Below are positions 5,416 to 7,050 of a stretch of 7,050 bases of DNA, piece after piece. Position numbers and translations under genes: made by a program. The stretch comes from UBA2253 sp964646985. Lineage in GTDB: Bacteria > Bacillota_I > Bacilli_A > ML615J-28 > CAG-698. The first letter of the stretch is position 1, and the number at the start of each line of letters is the position of its first letter. The notes beneath the pieces are model-generated. The model ran no database searches and was not told the DNA's origin. It saw nothing but the letters and a program-made list of their open reading frames with translations. The stretch spans positions 1 to 7,050 of the forward strand of contig CAZYFI010000068.1 of the NCBI GenBank assembly GCA_964646985.1, in the 5' to 3' direction.

Positions 5416-6657
5416 GTGGAAGTATTAATTAAATTGGGCATGATTGTGATGGTGGGATTCGTTGGTGGCAAATTGGCAAAACTGGTGAAGTTGCCAAGTG
5501 TATCTGGGTATTTGTTGGCGGGGTTGTTGTTAGGACCTTCTTTTTTCAAAGTGGTTTCTTCAACAGATGTAGATGATTTTTCTATTTTAAGTGAAGTTGC
5601 TTTATCGATTATTGCCTTTTCCATTGGTTCCGAATTTATTATGAAGGATATGCTTAAAGTGGGCAAAAGGATTTTTTGGATTACTTTATTAGAAGTCATT
5701 GGCGCCATTGGGGTTGTTTTCTTTGTGATGTTTGTGTTGTTCAAACAACCATTTGCCTTTTCCATTGTTATTGCATCAATGTCAGCGGCAACAGCTCCAG
5801 CAGCAACGCTTTTGGTGATTCGCCAGTACAGGGCTTCTGGACCACTCACGAAAACAATTTTGCCTGTTGTTGCTTTGGATGATGTATTTGGGATTATGGC
5901 TTTTGGGATTGCCATGGCTTTAGCAAAGCTAACGATTTCCCAAGAGGCAGTCAAATGGAGTGATATGATTATCAAACCACTTGTAGAAATTGGGGGCTCT
6001 TTTTTGCTCGGGTTTGTTTTGGGTGTTATTCTTTCTTGGGTTTCTAAGAAAGCAGAAAATAGAGACGAACATCAGATATTAAGCATTGCGGCAATTGGAA
6101 TTGCAACAGGGATGTCTAAGTGGTTGGGATTTTCTCCATTGCTTACGAATATTGTCCTTGGAACCGTTGTGGTCAATGTGGTACGTAATTCCAACCGTAT
6201 TTTTAGTTCTGTAAATGATTTGGCATCACCCTTCTTTGTCATCTTCTTTACTGTCGCAGGAGCAAGCCTTGATTTATCGATTTTAACAACCGTTGGCTTT
6301 GTGGGGATTGCTTACATTTTTGCCCGGGCAGGAGGAAAGTTCTTAGGTAGTTATGTGGGAGCCAAAGTGACAAAATCCGAACGTGTCGTTCAAAAGTATT
6401 TGGGTTTTGCAATGCTTCCTCAAGGAGGAATATCAATTGGATTATCGGTATTGGTTAGGCAACAACTCCCAGAATATGCCTTAGCCATTACCACCATTAT
6501 TATGTTTAGTGTATTGATATATGAGACAACGGGACCGGTGTTTGCGAAAATAGCCATTAAAAAGGCTGGAGAAATAGATGGTGCATTAAAATCAGAACTA
6601 AAAGAAGAAGTTGTAACACGAAAACCAAACTTAGAGTTGCAACCAGGAGGAGAATAA
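5416..6657 (+). CDS. CPA2-type cation:proton antiporter without RCK domain
   Basis: This 413-residue integral membrane protein of the monovalent cation:proton antiporter superfamily (Na_H_Exchanger fold) exchanges K+ or Na+ for H+ across the cytoplasmic membrane. About 12 hydrophobic segments are visible. Hallmarks are the unwound-helix motif TAPAAT (126-131) and the ion-site pair Asp155-Asp156 in VVALDDVFGI, the double Asp typical of electrogenic CPA2 members. Also present are FARAGGK with Arg303, LPQGGIS (334-340) and a terminal GPVFAK (373-378). The protein ends after a 30-residue charged tail; no RCK_N/RCK_C nucleotide domain is fused, unlike KefB or c-di-AMP-binding CpaA. The GTG start has AAGGAG (5404-5409) six bases upstream and agrees with the first hydrophobic helix. 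It is controlled by the c-di-AMP riboswitch and overlaps the start of the downstream coupled region. Cation specificity is not readable. Confidence 0.92.
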   Translation: MEVLIKLGMIVMVGFVGGKLAKLVKLPSVSGYLLAGLLLGPSFFKVVSSTDVDDFSILSEVALSIIAFSIGSEFIMKDMLKVGKRIFWITLLEVIGAIGVVFFVMFVLFKQPFAFSIVIASMSAATAPAATLLVIRQYRASGPLTKTILPVVALDDVFGIMAFGIAMALAKLTISQEAVKWSDMIIKPLVEIGGSFLLGFVLGVILSWVSKKAENRDEHQILSIAAIGIATGMSKWLGFSPLLTNIVLGTVVVNVVRNSNRIFSSVNDLASPFFVIFFTVAGASLDLSILTTVGFVGIAYIFARAGGKFLGSYVGAKVTKSERVVQKYLGFAMLPQGGISIGLSVLVRQQLPEYALAITTIIMFSVLIYETTGPVFAKIAIKKAGEIDGALKSELKEEVVTRKPNLELQPGGE

Positions 6658-6683
6658 TGTATAGTAAGGAAAAAGGAGAAAAT

Positions 6684-7031
6684 ATGGTTGCTTTGTTTAT
6701 TGTTTTAAATCGTGAAGAATATTTAGAAGATGTCTTAAAACAGCTTGTTGATTTGGGCGTTGGTGGTGCAACCATTATCGATAGTCAGGGAATGGGAGCG
6801 GCTATTGTCCATGGTGGAATAGAAAGTATTCCTCTATTTGGCTCTTTAAAGAATTTATTGTCAGGATCTAATCCTTATAACAAAACCATTTTTACTGTGA
6901 TCAAAGAAGAACATTTGCTTCAAAAAACAATGGAAGCAGTAAATGAGATTTTTGTAGTAGACAAACTACGTCAAGCAGGCTTTATGTTTACTGTGCCGGT
7001 TGGGAATGTGGAAACATTAGGAATGAAATAG
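6684..7031 (+). CDS. PII-like (GlnB-fold) protein paired with the antiporter
   Basis: This 115-residue cytoplasmic protein has the PII/GlnB ferredoxin-like layout: strand MVALFIVLNR, helix EEYLEDVLKQLVDLG, strand GATIIDSQGMG, a long T-loop-like segment (about 38-64), strand KTIFTVIKE (67-75), helix to about 92, and closing strand GFMFTVPVGNVETLG. It lacks the canonical GlnB uridylylation tyrosine context and the standard PII signature, so it is a PII-like protein and not a nitrogen-regulatory GlnB. Start choice is open. Position 6684 has AAGGAG (6673-6678) and begins directly at strand 1 as expected for the fold. An ATG at 6657 overlapping the antiporter stop (TAATG), with AGGAGG at 6645-6650, would add MYSKEKGEN. 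By analogy to GlnK-AmtB and SbtB-SbtA it may gate the adjacent transporter in response to a nucleotide ligand; this is inference. Confidence 0.83.
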   Translation: MVALFIVLNREEYLEDVLKQLVDLGVGGATIIDSQGMGAAIVHGGIESIPLFGSLKNLLSGSNPYNKTIFTVIKEEHLLQKTMEAVNEIFVVDKLRQAGFMFTVPVGNVETLGMK

Positions 7032-7050
7032 AAAAAACCATCTTGGGATT

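Noticed and set aside
5328..5975. A 215-codon open frame on the minus strand across the riboswitch terminator and the antiporter gene
   Set aside because: It is antisense to strong membrane-protein coding sequence, its translation is low-complexity in character with no recognisable domain, and it would run into the riboswitch platform. It is a shadow of the antiporter gene.
7032..7050. Possible start of a terminator hairpin (AAAAAACCATC) after the PII-like gene
   Set aside because: Only the first arm could be in the window, so the structure cannot be confirmed.

Overview
This window reads as a piece of a low-GC Firmicutes-type chromosome, possibly an Erysipelotrichia-like or related fermentative lineage. 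The reasons are AT-rich coding sequence, strong AGGAGG-type ribosome binding sites, sigma-A-type promoters, intrinsic terminators and a c-di-AMP riboswitch. The lineage is an inference and was not tested by any search. All seven supported genes lie on the + strand in three compact transcription units, and no mobile element, tRNA, rRNA or CRISPR is visible.

Unit 1 (about 11-1660) is a metal(loid)-response operon. A perfect-consensus promoter (TTGACA-17 bp-TATAAT) drives an ArsR-family repressor with a C-x-C metal site. It is followed with a 4-nt overlap by an ArsP/DUF318-type permease, then by a 79-residue thioredoxin-like protein, and it ends at a strong hairpin terminator. The set fits sensing and efflux of thiol-reactive metal(loid) species, with a redox helper.

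Unit 2 (about 1666-5181) opens with a striking 28-bp near-perfect palindrome. Its right arm merges with a full match to the Bacillus cre (CcpA) consensus and with the -35 box of the gdhA promoter. The genes are an NADP-type hexameric glutamate dehydrogenase, a one-base-overlapping small bacterial PH-domain protein of unknown role, and formate-tetrahydrofolate ligase. The unit links ammonium assimilation with one-carbon folate metabolism and ends in a modest hairpin terminator.

Unit 3 (about 5184-7031) has a promoter with an extended -10, embedded in the U-tract side of the preceding terminator. A textbook ydaO/yuaA c-di-AMP riboswitch with a terminator expression platform follows, then a CPA2-type cation:proton antiporter (GTG start) lacking any RCK domain, and a small PII-like protein. 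This is the most interesting part of the window. An ion antiporter is placed under second-messenger RNA control and paired with a PII-fold protein that may act as a detached regulatory subunit.

The only gaps longer than 100 bases are 1627-1736 and 5144-5415, and both are filled with regulatory elements described below.
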